A stretch of DNA of 57,635 bases from contig JAJBAW010000013.1 of NCBI GenBank assembly GCA_020532545.1, forward strand, positions 1-57,635. The letters run 5' to 3'. This document shows positions 7,365 through 15,811 of this stretch, one piece after another; position 1 is the first letter of the stretch, and every line of letters starts with the position of its first letter. The notes under the pieces are model-generated. The model did not search any database, had not been told where the DNA came from, and saw only the letters and a program-made list of their open reading frames with translations. A program made the position numbers and the translations under genes. The DNA comes from Candidatus Cloacimonadota bacterium. Lineage in GTDB: Bacteria > Cloacimonadota > Cloacimonadia > Cloacimonadales > Cloacimonadaceae.

Positions 7365-9600
7365 CTAAAACTCCCAAGTGGATGAGATCATCACGGTTTG
7401 CGGTGACATCGCGGGATTTGCTGCCCAGATGGGGCCCCACGACCTGCGCCTGTTCCAAAAGGTCGATCAATCTGCCGGCGCGAGCATAACCGATCTTAAA
7501 ATGTCTTTGCAGCATGGAGACCGAGGCGGTACCAGAGCGCACGATCACCCGTGCTGCTTCCGGGAAAAGCTCATCATCCCACTCAAAGAAACCTTCATGT
7601 TTCTGTTCCAGGTCTTGTTTAAGGCTAAAATCCTGTTTCGGTTTGGGTTGCAGGGCCAAAAAGTCGTTCACGCGGGCAATTTCCTGATCTGAGACATAGG
7701 CGCCATGGATGCGCTCCGAACTGGGCTTGCCCGGAGGCAGAAACAGCATATCACCACTACCCAGAAGGCGCTCTGCACCTATCATATCCAGGATCACGCG
7801 GCTATCCACACGGGAGGAAACCTGGAAGGCGATGCGCGCGGAAAAGTTGGCTTTGATGATGCCGGTGATCACCTTGATGGAAGGACGTTGCGTGGCCAAA
7901 ACCAGATGGATGCCCACGGCGCGCGCCATCTGTGCCAGACGCGTGATGGGCAACTCGATATCCTTGCCGCTGGTCATGATCAGATCGGCAAATTCGTCCA
8001 CTAAAATCACGATGTAAGGCAGCTTTTCGATTGTCTCGTCTCGGCTGCTCTTTTCATTGTAAGTCAAAATATCACGGACCTTGGCATCCTGCAAGAGTTC
8101 ATAGCGCCGCTCCATCTCTTTCACTGCCCAATACATGGTTTCCAGCGCGGTATCCGGATCTGTGACCACATCTCCGATCAGATGGGGGAGATTGGAATAT
8201 CCGGCCAGTTCCACGCGTTTGGGATCGATCAGGATCAGCCGGAGATCGTCCGGGGTGGTGCGCATGATCAAACTCATGATGATGGTATTGATACACACGG
8301 ATTTACCGCTGCCGGTAGCGCCGGCGATCAAAAGGTGAGGCATGCGGGTGAGATCGGCAATGATGGGGCGTCCGGAGATGTCCTTGCCCAGGCCAAAGGC
8401 CAGCTTGGACTTGCTTTTGTGCATGTCTTCACAGAGCAGAAGATCCTTCAGATAGATCATGTCGCGGGTGAGATTGGGGATTTCGATGCCGATCAAACCG
8501 CGTCCGGGAATGGGGGCCTGGATGCGGATGGATTTGGCTTTGATGGCCAGGGCCAGATCATCGGCTAAAGAGGCAAATTTGCTGACTTTCACACCCTTGG
8601 CGGGTTCAAGCTCGTATTGGGTGATGATGGGGCCGATATTCACGTTACGTACTTCGGCCTCAATGCCGAATTCGGCGAGTTTATTCTTCAAAATGGCGCT
8701 GGTTTCCAGGATCTGGGTCTCGATCTCCTTGCGGTCTTTGTCCGAGAGCTTGACCGGGCTTTCCAAAAAGTCTTCCACCGAGGGCATCTGATAGGCGCGA
8801 AAATCCTCCTCATCGGCAATCTTGACTTTGGGCAAGGGCGCCTCTTTCACGATCTTGGGTTCGGTGCGCTGAACGATGGGGACATCGCGCTCCACATGGT
8901 CCGAAATACTGGGTTTGGGCTCGCTGGGCCTGGGTTCTGGCTCAGAGGAGATAGTAGCCTTGTCGATGGTGAGCGGAGGAATAAAGGGCTTTTCTTTGCT
9001 GGCGATTTCGTGTCTCAGCAATCCCAGCCAATGCCGGATACGCGGAAGTTCGATGATGGCAAGCAGGGAAAGCACTATGCTGCCGATCAGGATGATCATG
9101 GCTCCCGTATCCCGGAAAATGGCGGCCAGCAGTCTGTAAAGAGCCAGAGGAATCAGGCTCTGTGAATAGCTGGGCAACTTCGCTGACAAAAGGGATTGCA
9201 GGAAAAAGAGAGCGACGACCAGCAGATAACCCTTCTGGCGGGAAGCTGTAAGCTCTGGATCTACAAAGTATTGGAAAGATACGGCGCCGATGATGACGAA
9301 GCCCAAAAGCGAAAACCAATAGCCAAAGATGTAAATAAAAGCATAGCCAAAGAGGATGCCAAAAACGCCGATGGGATTCGCCGTATCTGCGCTGTGGGAG
9401 CCGAACCAACTGAAGATGTTGCCATTTTCGGTGAGCGTCTGCATGTCCTGAGCGATGCTTTTGTAGCCCATCAATAAAGAGATGATCACAAGCAGCGAAA
9501 TCAGAGAGAGTCCGGCGCTGATCAGCCGTTTCTGATAGTTGCTGAGGCCGGCTTTCGTCTTTGTGCTTTTCTTGGCGGGTTTTCTCTTTGCGCTAGCCAT
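7351..9600 (-). CDS. ftsK: DNA translocase FtsK/SpoIIIE
   Basis: A 749-residue hexameric dsDNA motor that clears chromosome ends from the division septum. The N-terminal 190 residues hold about four membrane helices after a basic Lys/Arg-rich tail. A short linker follows (about 190-270), then the motor: alpha/beta domain with Walker A GATGSGKSVCIN, Walker B YIVILVDEFADL, RLAQMARAVGIHLVLATQRP, and the C-terminal winged-helix gamma domain (SMLQRHFKIGYARAGRLIDLLE) that reads polar KOPS-type sites. The linker is short compared with E. coli FtsK, as in many SpoIIIE-like members. Confidence 0.97.
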   Translation of the reverse strand: MASAKRKPAKKSTKTKAGLSNYQKRLISAGLSLISLLVIISLLMGYKSIAQDMQTLTENGNIFSWFGSHSADTANPIGVFGILFGYAFIYIFGYWFSLLGFVIIGAVSFQYFVDPELTASRQKGYLLVVALFFLQSLLSAKLPSYSQSLIPLALYRLLAAIFRDTGAMIILIGSIVLSLLAIIELPRIRHWLGLLRHEIASKEKPFIPPLTIDKATISSEPEPRPSEPKPSISDHVERDVPIVQRTEPKIVKEAPLPKVKIADEEDFRAYQMPSVEDFLESPVKLSDKDRKEIETQILETSAILKNKLAEFGIEAEVRNVNIGPIITQYELEPAKGVKVSKFASLADDLALAIKAKSIRIQAPIPGRGLIGIEIPNLTRDMIYLKDLLLCEDMHKSKSKLAFGLGKDISGRPIIADLTRMPHLLIAGATGSGKSVCINTIIMSLIMRTTPDDLRLILIDPKRVELAGYSNLPHLIGDVVTDPDTALETMYWAVKEMERRYELLQDAKVRDILTYNEKSSRDETIEKLPYIVILVDEFADLIMTSGKDIELPITRLAQMARAVGIHLVLATQRPSIKVITGIIKANFSARIAFQVSSRVDSRVILDMIGAERLLGSGDMLFLPPGKPSSERIHGAYVSDQEIARVNDFLALQPKPKQDFSLKQDLEQKHEGFFEWDDELFPEAARVIVRSGTASVSMLQRHFKIGYARAGRLIDLLEQAQVVGPHLGSKSRDVTANRDDLIHLGVLDEED

Positions 9601-9608
9601 TCGTCTGC

Positions 9609-10685
9609 CTACACGCTGAAACGGATGTTCAGAATGTCACCGTCTTTCACGATGTATTCTTTGCCTTCCAAGCGGAATAGTCCCTTCTCCTTGAGATGCT
9701 TTTCGCTGCCATATTCCATGATGGCTTCATAGCCGAAACACTCTGCACGGATGAAGCCGCGAGCCAGATCACTGTGGATTTTGCCGGCAGCGTTCACTGC
9801 ATTGGTGCCTTTGGAGATGGTCCAGGCGCGGACTTCATCGCTGCCCACGGTGAAAAAGGAGATGAGGCCAAGTAGCTCGTAACAAAGCATGGTGAGGCGG
9901 TCATTGATCGAAAGAGTCATGCCCATATCTGCCAAAAATAGCTCGGCATCTTCCTCGCTGAGCGAACTGAGTTCCTGTTCAAACTTGCCAGCGATCACTT
10001 CGGCCATAAAACCGCGCTGACGGATGGCGTTGAGCGTTTCTTCCTGATTTTTGAACTCGCTTTCGCTGGTATTCAGGAGGACTAAAAGGGGCTTTGAGCT
10101 GAAGAATTGGAAGCCGCGGACTGCCTTGGCTTCATCCTGGCCCAACTCAAGATCACGGATGCTTTTATTCGCCTGAAGCTGCTCCAGAATGAGGCTGAGC
10201 GCCTTTTCTTCGAGCTGGAGAGCGGGCGTCTTGATTCCGCGTTGGTAGCCGTGAAAGATCCTTTCGAGGCGCTTTTCCACCACGAGCATATCTGCCAGGA
10301 TCATCTCATCTTCAAAGTGAGAGAGCATCTTGAGGGGGTCTGCAGCACTATAGAGCTCGTCCAGCTCTTCATCTTTGAAGGCGCGCAGGATCAGCACAAA
10401 GGCTTCAGAACCCTTGATTTCAGTGTAAATAGCGGTTTCAGGATTGTCGGATTCGCGCGCAAAGATGCCGGGGAAATCGTGAAATTCGACATTGGCATAG
10501 ATCGTCTTTTTGGGTTTATAAAGCTCGCTGAGGCGAGTGATGCGTTCGTCTGTAACTTGCACAAAGCCGATATTGGCTTCTGTGGCGGCGGGGATGTATT
10601 TATCTACTTCGTGATTCGCACCGGTAAGGGCGTTAAAAATAGTGGTCTTTCCGCTCTTGGGCGGGCCTATAAGGGCAATCTTCAT
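9609..10685 (-). CDS. YchF/Obg-like P-loop ATPase
   Basis: A 358-residue P-loop protein with G1 motif GPPKSGKTTIFNALTG, a switch region FHDFPGIF, and VLLNTSE in place of the usual NKxD. That NxxE-type motif is the feature that shifts YchF/OLA1 proteins from GTP to ATP. A coiled-coil insertion follows the G domain, and the C-terminal 85 residues carry the TGS-like (DUF933) fold (GSDEVRAWTISKGTNAVNAAGKIHSDLARGF, shown as separate blocks GSDEVRAWTI and AAGKIHSDLARGF). YchF proteins associate with ribosomes. It ends 9 bases upstream of ftsK and overlaps the pseudouridine synthase by 4 bases. Confidence 0.85.
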   Translation of the reverse strand: MKIALIGPPKSGKTTIFNALTGANHEVDKYIPAATEANIGFVQVTDERITRLSELYKPKKTIYANVEFHDFPGIFARESDNPETAIYTEIKGSEAFVLILRAFKDEELDELYSAADPLKMLSHFEDEMILADMLVVEKRLERIFHGYQRGIKTPALQLEEKALSLILEQLQANKSIRDLELGQDEAKAVRGFQFFSSKPLLVLLNTSESEFKNQEETLNAIRQRGFMAEVIAGKFEQELSSLSEEDAELFLADMGMTLSINDRLTMLCYELLGLISFFTVGSDEVRAWTISKGTNAVNAAGKIHSDLARGFIRAECFGYEAIMEYGSEKHLKEKGLFRLEGKEYIVKDGDILNIRFSV

Positions 10686-11509
10686 GTTTTATCTCTATCT
10701 AATTTTTGGACTGGGGGTTTCTTGCTGATTTCTGTGGCTTCTGAAGCTCTGTACAAAGCCCTGATTTCCATAGGTGAAAGGGGGCGCCATCTTCCTACTG
10801 GCAGATCTTTTATATAAAGAGGGCCAAATTGGACGCGTTTGAGGGCTTTGACTTTGGAGCCCACGTTTTCGATCATGAGGCGAATCTGGCGCTTGCGGCC
10901 TTCTGAGATCACCAGCTTCAGGGTCATGCCGGTCTCGGTCTGGGTTTTGACAAATACTCCGGCGCTTTGGGTGGTTCCGCCTTCGATCAAGACGCCTCTG
11001 CGCAGGCTCTCAATGGCGGCGCGGGACAGCTTGGGCTCAATCTCTACCCGATACACCTTTTCCACCTTGTGGCTGGGATGGGTGAGCTGTTTGACCAGCG
11101 CTCCGTCGTTGCAAAAGAGCAGCAGCCCTTCGGTATTCTTATCCAGCCTTCCGGCATAAGGTATGTGGGAGTATTCCAGGGGCAGGAGGTCATAAACTGT
11201 TTTGCGGCTGAATTCATCCTTTTGCGAGACCACATAGCCCATGGGTTTGTTCAAGATCAGGAAGACCTTCTGCTCTGCGCTGAGCGCCTTGCCCTGGTAG
11301 AATACCTCATCCTGGCTGGGATCGACCTGGCAGGCCAGATCAGTGCAGACGGCTCCATTCACGGAGATCTCGCCAGCGATGATGAGCTCCTCCACTTTAC
11401 GCCTGCTGCCCAGACCGGAGTCTGCCAGAAAGCGGTTTAGCCGCACGGTGCTACCAGGCTTCGAGGCTGGTTTGGATGACTGTTTTGAAGATACTTGTAA
11501 AGATTTCAC
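10682..11509 (-). CDS. rRNA pseudouridine synthase, RsuA/RluB family
   Basis: Isomerises uridine to pseudouridine in ribosomal RNA. An S4 RNA-binding domain (VRLNRFLADSGLGSRRKVEELI) comes first, then the catalytic domain with the active aspartate in YAGRLDKNTEGLLLF and the later HPSHKVEKVYRVEI and EGRKRQIRLM motifs. 275 residues is normal. The GTG at 11509 has GAGGA 8 bases upstream but overlaps the lptE-like gene by 59 bases; a second GTG at 11443 sits exactly at the S4 domain start, so either could be used. Which of RluB, RluE, RluF or RsuA it corresponds to cannot be said. Confidence 0.9.
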   Translation of the reverse strand: MKSLQVSSKQSSKPASKPGSTVRLNRFLADSGLGSRRKVEELIIAGEISVNGAVCTDLACQVDPSQDEVFYQGKALSAEQKVFLILNKPMGYVVSQKDEFSRKTVYDLLPLEYSHIPYAGRLDKNTEGLLLFCNDGALVKQLTHPSHKVEKVYRVEIEPKLSRAAIESLRRGVLIEGGTTQSAGVFVKTQTETGMTLKLVISEGRKRQIRLMIENVGSKVKALKRVQFGPLYIKDLPVGRWRPLSPMEIRALYRASEATEISKKPPVQKLDRDKT

Positions 11510-11951
11510 TTAAGGCTTCCTCTTTGGTCCCGAATCGAGCAGTGCTGTCGTCGGAGACTTTATAGATTTCGGTGATTCTGAGCGCGCTGTTCTCATAAAT
11601 GACCTCATTCTTGATGAGATCTGTAAAGCTCAGGTTTAGCACCATAATCAACTGATAATCCTGTACCTGATTGGCGCTGTCATAGCTATAAATCTTCTCT
11701 TCAAAAGAGACGATTTTCCCTTCCAAACTGCAATCTGGGTTTTGGGTCACCAATTTTAACCGTCCGTCATTTCGCACGGATAAAGAAAGCCCATTCAGGG
11801 CTTTATCTGCTAATCCAAACTCGGCAGATTGATTCTCAAACGGCTCCACCCGAACTTTTTTTAAATGCGGGTAAGCATTTGAATAAACTGAGTAGTAGCA
11901 ACCACCAAGTAGTGCTAAAATCAGACTCGCTAAAATAAATCTCTTGACCAT
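11451..11951 (-). CDS. LptE-like lipoprotein
   Basis: A 166-residue lipoprotein: signal peptide VKRFILASLILALLGGC with the lipidated cysteine, followed by YYSVYSNAYPHLKKVRVEPFENQSAEFGLADKAL in pieces (HLKKVRVEPFEN, GLADKALNGL), the layout of LptE, the outer-membrane plug for the LPS transporter LptD. No lptD is in the window. ATG 11951 is chosen over the in-frame TTG at 11987, because that TTG is part of a TTGACA promoter box. Predicted outer-membrane lipoprotein; the exact assignment is moderate. Confidence 0.7.
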   Translation of the reverse strand: MVKRFILASLILALLGGCYYSVYSNAYPHLKKVRVEPFENQSAEFGLADKALNGLSLSVRNDGRLKLVTQNPDCSLEGKIVSFEEKIYSYDSANQVQDYQLIMVLNLSFTDLIKNEVIYENSALRITEIYKVSDDSTARFGTKEEALSEIFTSIFKTVIQTSLEAW

Positions 11952-11959
11952 TATGCCAT

Positions 11960-11987
11960 ATCCTAGAAAATCTCGTATCCTTGTCAA
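11960..11987 (-). promoter_or_regulatory. Putative promoter of the lptE-like gene, near leaderless
   Basis: TTGACA at 11987-11982, a 16-base spacer, then TAGGAT at 11965-11960. The first base of the ATG (11951) lies only 36 bases from the start of the -35 box, so transcription would begin within a few bases of the start codon. Confidence 0.4.
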
Positions 11988-12047
11988 GTTAAACCTTGCA
12001 TCAAAGAGTAAAAATATGAAATTGCTACCTAAACAGGAGGTAAACCG

Positions 12048-12722
12048 ATGGCTAAGAAGTATATTTCAAAAGCCGAAGCTGCCAAGAAACTGAAGGTTTC
12101 AGATCGCGTGATTCATGAGATGATCAATAGTGAGATCTTTGAAACCAAAGTTGTCGGCAAAAATGAGAAAATCGACGAAGATTCTCTCAATGAATGGCTC
12201 GAAAACCTGAACGAAAACGAAGAAAAGATGCTGGCCTTAAAGCGTGTAATCTGTCACTTTGAAGAATACATGCGTCCAGACCACATTTTCCTGGATTTTC
12301 ATGCCGAAAACAAGTACGATGCGATCCGCGTCCTCAGCGAAAAGGCCAAGGATTTGAAGCTCGTGCGCGACGCCCGCTGGCTCTATGAAGTAGTGGTAGC
12401 GCGTGAAGAGCTGATCTCCACCGCTATCGGAAACGGCGTGGCTTTGCTGCATCCGCGGCATCTGCACCCTTCCAAAATCAAGGCCCCGTCCATTCTCTTC
12501 GGTCGTTCCGATGAGGGAGTGGATTTTGACGCACCGGACAACAAACCGGTGAACATCTTCTTTATGCTGCTGTTGCACAACGACAAACAGCACCTGTTCT
12601 CACTTTCTTATATCTCCAAACTGATCATGAACCCCGAGGTGCTGGAAAGCTTCCTCTCGGCTACCTGTGAAGAAGACATCCACAAAGCCCTGACCGTGAC
12701 CATGGAAGATAAGAATAAATGA
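12048..12722 (+). CDS. HTH (excisionase-type) - PTS EIIA domain fusion
   Basis: A 224-residue two-domain protein. Residues 1-55 are an excisionase/MerR-like winged helix (YISKAEAAKKLKVSDRVIHEMI ... KIDEDSLNEWL). Residues 75-215 are a PTS IIA domain of the fructose/PtsN type, with the phosphorylatable histidine expected in TAIGNGVALLHPRH. This suggests DNA binding linked to phosphotransfer state, though no EI, HPr or sugar permease is visible in the window. A very strong AGGAGG site precedes ATG 12048. Its stop overlaps purE by 4 bases. Confidence 0.85.
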   Translation: MAKKYISKAEAAKKLKVSDRVIHEMINSEIFETKVVGKNEKIDEDSLNEWLENLNENEEKMLALKRVICHFEEYMRPDHIFLDFHAENKYDAIRVLSEKAKDLKLVRDARWLYEVVVAREELISTAIGNGVALLHPRHLHPSKIKAPSILFGRSDEGVDFDAPDNKPVNIFFMLLLHNDKQHLFSLSYISKLIMNPEVLESFLSATCEEDIHKALTVTMEDKNK

Positions 12723-13168
12723 GCAAAGTAAGGATCATTATCGGCAGTAAGAGTGATCTTGAGATCTGTCAGCCGATCAGAGAAGTTCTGGATGATTTTG
12801 GGGTATTGTTCGATTTCCATATCAGCAGTGCCCACAGGAGTCCTGAAAAGACCGTGAAGCTAGCGCAGGATGCTGAGGCAGAAGGATATTCTGTCATCAT
12901 CGCCTGTGCCGGCATGGCTGCACATCTGCCCGGAGTGATCGCCTCGCACACATGCTTACCCGTGATCGGCGTGCCCATTCAGAGCGGTGCTTTGGGTGGG
13001 ATAGACGCCTTATACGCCATCGTGCAAATGCCAACCGGAGTGCCAGTGGCCACAGTTGCCATAAACGGTGTGAAAAACGCCGCTTTATTGGCTATCCAAA
13101 TCCTGGCTACGGCCGATGAAACACTTAAGCTTAAATTACGGGAATATAAGCAGAGTCTGAAAGGATAA
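12719..13168 (+). CDS. purE: N5-carboxyaminoimidazole ribonucleotide mutase
   Basis: Catalyses the N5-CAIR to CAIR step of purine synthesis. The 149-residue protein shows the family motifs IIGSKSDLEI, ISSAHRSPEKT, VIIACAGMAAHLPGV and PIQSGALGGIDALYAIVQMP. It is coupled (ATGA overlap) to the HTH-EIIA gene. A class I (purK-dependent) or class II (CO2-using) role cannot be decided here: no purK is in the window. purB lies separately at 23774. Confidence 0.95.
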   Translation: MSKVRIIIGSKSDLEICQPIREVLDDFGVLFDFHISSAHRSPEKTVKLAQDAEAEGYSVIIACAGMAAHLPGVIASHTCLPVIGVPIQSGALGGIDALYAIVQMPTGVPVATVAINGVKNAALLAIQILATADETLKLKLREYKQSLKG

Positions 13169-13204
13169 AGACATATAGATCAGCGTATTAACTAAGATAA
13201 AAGT

Positions 13205-13240
13205 ACAGATTGTCTGCGTTTCTTTGGCATGACAATCTGT
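13205..13240. terminator. Hairpin between convergent purE and fumarase genes
   Basis: ACAGATTGTC at 13205-13214 pairs perfectly with GACAATCTGT at 13231-13240, with a 16-base loop. On the minus strand it is followed by ACTTTTATC, a short T stretch, so it may end the fumarase operon transcript. On the plus strand no T run follows. Confidence 0.5.
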
Positions 13241-13287
13241 TGCAATCAAGAATGGCAATTGAAGAGCTGTGCTACGGCTTTATCGGT

Positions 13288-13791
13288 TCAGACTATTCCC
13301 ACATAACAGGGGAAGTCTTTCAGCTCCATCTTATATACCGCTTCCGCACCCAGATGCTCCCAGAGGAATGTTTCACATGAAACAATGCTCTGACTCAGCA
13401 CAGCAGAGATCCCGCCGATAGCGATCAAATAGAGCGCTCCAGCGGCCTTGATCTCTTGCTGAGTTTCCACAGAACGATCACCCTTGCCAATCATGACTTT
13501 TAGTCCGGCTTTCAACATATCGGGAGTATAAGGATCCATGCGGGAACTGGTGGTGGGACCGATTGCCCCACAGATTTTTCCAGGTGCGGCTGGACTGGGA
13601 CCGCAATAGAATATCGCCGTCTCGGCTAAATCGAAGGGCAGCGTTTCACCCTTTTTCAGAATTGCGATCATCCGCTTGTGTGCTTCATCTCTTGCGGTAT
13701 AGACAGTGCCACTAAGCAGCACCTTATCATTCAGGTTTAAGGCGCTGATCTCTTCCGAATATATAGGTAGAATTAGACGAATCTCTTTCAT
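13288..13791 (-). CDS. Fumarate hydratase class I, beta subunit
   Basis: The smaller (C-terminal-type) subunit of the oxygen-sensitive [4Fe-4S] fumarase that interconverts fumarate and malate. The 167-residue protein carries LSGTVYTARDEAHKRM, YCGPSPA, GAIGPTTSSRMDPYTP and the late MIGKGDRS motif. ATG 13791 is used: it lies one base beyond the alpha-subunit stop, whereas the longer frame would start inside the alpha gene. Together with the alpha subunit it equals one single-chain FumA. Confidence 0.93.
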   Translation of the reverse strand: MKEIRLILPIYSEEISALNLNDKVLLSGTVYTARDEAHKRMIAILKKGETLPFDLAETAIFYCGPSPAAPGKICGAIGPTTSSRMDPYTPDMLKAGLKVMIGKGDRSVETQQEIKAAGALYLIAIGGISAVLSQSIVSCETFLWEHLGAEAVYKMELKDFPCYVGIV

Positions 13792-13792
13792 A

Positions 13793-14638
13793 TTAGATGA
13801 TGACCTCAATATGGCGGTGCGCATGACACTCGATATTTACTGCCACTGGTAAACTGGCAATATGGCAGGGAGCATACAGAATATGCGTGGCCAGTACTGT
13901 GCAGCCTCCACCAAATCCTTGAACTCCGCAACCCAGGGAATTGATCCTCTGAGTAATCTCACATTCCATTTCACGATATCTGGTATCCGGATGTGGACGG
14001 CCTAGCGGTTCAAATAGTGCTTTCTTAGCCAAAAGTGGAGCACCCTCAAAGTTGCTGCCAATCCCAATACCCAGAATCAAAGGTGGACAAGGACGAGAGC
14101 CAGCAGCCAAGACGTTTTCACAAACAAAGTCAATGATGCCTTGAGTGCCCGCAGCCGGACTCAGCATCTTCATAAAACTCATATTCTCTGCCCCACCGCC
14201 TTTTTGGGCGAGCAGAAGCTTGATTTTATCACCTTCTACAAATTCGATGTGGATGATAGCCGGGGTATTATCGTTCATATTGTTGCGTTCAAAGAGGGGT
14301 TCAGCCACAGTACTTGCTCTCAAAGGACAATCCTTTTGTGCTCGTCTTACTGCTTCGTTAATTAGCTCTGGCAGAGTCTGCCCTACAACATGCATATCAG
14401 TCCCGATCTCTGCAAAAACAACAGTGCTTCCAGTATCCTGACATAAGGGGATATTACTCTCAGGTGAGACCCTATGGTTGAGTAAAATGCTATTCAAAGC
14501 ATCCTTCGCCAGTTCACTGCTTTCCTTTTTCAGTGCTACTTCCAAAGCAGAAGTCACACAAGGATCGCAGTGATAGGATATCTTGGTTATTGCCCGATAA
14601 ACTGCTTCTTGGATGGTGTCCGAGGATATCTCCCGCAT
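13793..14638 (-). CDS. Fumarate hydratase class I, alpha subunit
   Basis: The larger N-terminal-type subunit (281 residues), which binds the [4Fe-4S] cluster. Visible signatures include PLCQDTGSTVVFAEIG (one cluster cysteine), NMNDNTPAIIHIEFV, the glycine-rich KGGGAENMS, and CPPLILGIGIGSNFEGAP. ATG 14638 overlaps the TGA of the upstream DUF58 gene by one base (TGATG). In anaerobes the enzyme serves the reductive or oxidative C4 branch between malate and fumarate. Confidence 0.95.
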   Translation of the reverse strand: MREISSDTIQEAVYRAITKISYHCDPCVTSALEVALKKESSELAKDALNSILLNHRVSPESNIPLCQDTGSTVVFAEIGTDMHVVGQTLPELINEAVRRAQKDCPLRASTVAEPLFERNNMNDNTPAIIHIEFVEGDKIKLLLAQKGGGAENMSFMKMLSPAAGTQGIIDFVCENVLAAGSRPCPPLILGIGIGSNFEGAPLLAKKALFEPLGRPHPDTRYREMECEITQRINSLGCGVQGFGGGCTVLATHILYAPCHIASLPVAVNIECHAHRHIEVII

Positions 14639-15519
14639 CACAGCCCCTTCTTGCGTTTGATCAGATACTTAAGCAGCAGTTCGCTGATATCTTGATCTAT
14701 GGGCACAGGATTGTATTCCACTTGCAATTGGTGACAGGAATCCTTCAGTGCCTTATAGAAACTATCATAGCGCGCCCTATAATCCTTACGGATTTGCCAG
14801 GGGTTAACCGTAATCTTCTCGCCGGTTTCGCTATCGATAAATTGCGTTTCGCGTTTGAACTCCAGGCTTTGTTCTTTGGGATCGTAGATGTGGAAGACCA
14901 GCAGTTCATGGCGATGGTTGCGGAAGTGCTTGAAGGCCTGTATGATCTTCTCTTCATCTTCCATAAGGTCTGAGATCAGCACGATGAGGCTGCGTTTCTT
15001 AATGCTTTCGGCAATCTCATGCAGAGGGGTAAGGATATCGGTGCTTTCTTCGGCTTTGAGCTGCACCAGACGTCCGAAGATCTGCGCAGTATAAGAGCGG
15101 AAGGCCTTCGGGCTGAGCATCGAAGTGATCTTATTATTAAAGGTAAAGAGTCCCGCAGCGTCTTTTTGGGCGATCATTAGCCAGCTCAGGGAAGCTGCGA
15201 GCTTCTTGGCATATTCTATCTTCGTAATATCACCGGAGCTGTAAAACATGGATTTGCTATGGTCCAGCAAGATATAGCAGCGCAGATTGGTCTCTTCTTC
15301 GTAGCGTTTTACATAATAACGCCCTGTACGTGCCACGATCTTCCAATCCACATTCTTCAGAGATTCCCCTGGATTATATTGGCGATGATCGGCGAATTCA
15401 ACACTAAAGCCGTGATAGGGAGACTTGTGTAGCCCTACCAGAAAACCTTCAACTATCTGCCGGGCATTGAGTTGCAGCCGGCTTAGCTGAGCCAGGTCAT
15501 GTTCACTAAGCAGTGCCAT
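14638..15519 (-). CDS. DUF58 domain protein (VWA-like)
   Basis: A 293-residue cytoplasmic protein with the DUF58 signature RQYNPGESLKNVDWKIVARTG followed by a von Willebrand A-like domain whose MIDAS motif reads LLDHSKSMFY (DxSxS type). DUF58 proteins commonly neighbour MoxR ATPases and act in metal-dependent protein assembly; no MoxR gene is beside this one within the window. It is tightly coupled to the fumarase alpha gene and preceded by a small membrane protein gene, so the three probably share a transcript. Confidence 0.85.
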   Translation of the reverse strand: MALLSEHDLAQLSRLQLNARQIVEGFLVGLHKSPYHGFSVEFADHRQYNPGESLKNVDWKIVARTGRYYVKRYEEETNLRCYILLDHSKSMFYSSGDITKIEYAKKLAASLSWLMIAQKDAAGLFTFNNKITSMLSPKAFRSYTAQIFGRLVQLKAEESTDILTPLHEIAESIKKRSLIVLISDLMEDEEKIIQAFKHFRNHRHELLVFHIYDPKEQSLEFKRETQFIDSETGEKITVNPWQIRKDYRARYDSFYKALKDSCHQLQVEYNPVPIDQDISELLLKYLIKRKKGL

Positions 15520-15714
15520 TTATTTCTTTTTGGGGTGCCACAAGAGCGCAAAGGGGATGATAATAACGTAGGCAATCATCAGAATGATGGGAGAGATCGT
15601 GATCTCGTTGAAACTCATGATCACATATCCCAAGATCAATACAAGTGCACTGATGATCAGTATGAGGTAATTCGCTTTACCCAGGTGCAATCTTTCTTCT
15701 TCCTTTTTTGACAT
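15520..15714 (-). CDS. Small two-helix membrane protein (DUF3098-like)
   Basis: A 64-residue protein with a charged N-terminus (KKEEERLHLGKANY), two transmembrane helices around residues 17-35 and 41-58, and a HPKKK tail. The layout GKANY, helix, MSF..SP, helix, WHPKK resembles DUF3098 proteins of Bacteroidota. ATG 15714 is preferred over 15717 because AAGGAG lies 5 bases upstream. Immediately abuts the DUF58 gene. Function unknown. Confidence 0.6.
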   Translation of the reverse strand: MSKKEEERLHLGKANYLILIISALVLILGYVIMSFNEITISPIILMIAYVIIIPFALLWHPKKK

Positions 15715-15811
15715 CATAGCTCCTTCATAGTTTTAAGTATTTATATCACATTGATCGCAGAATCTATCAGGCGATCAGCACAGTTTCATTTAAGAGATGG
15801 TGATGATTCTG

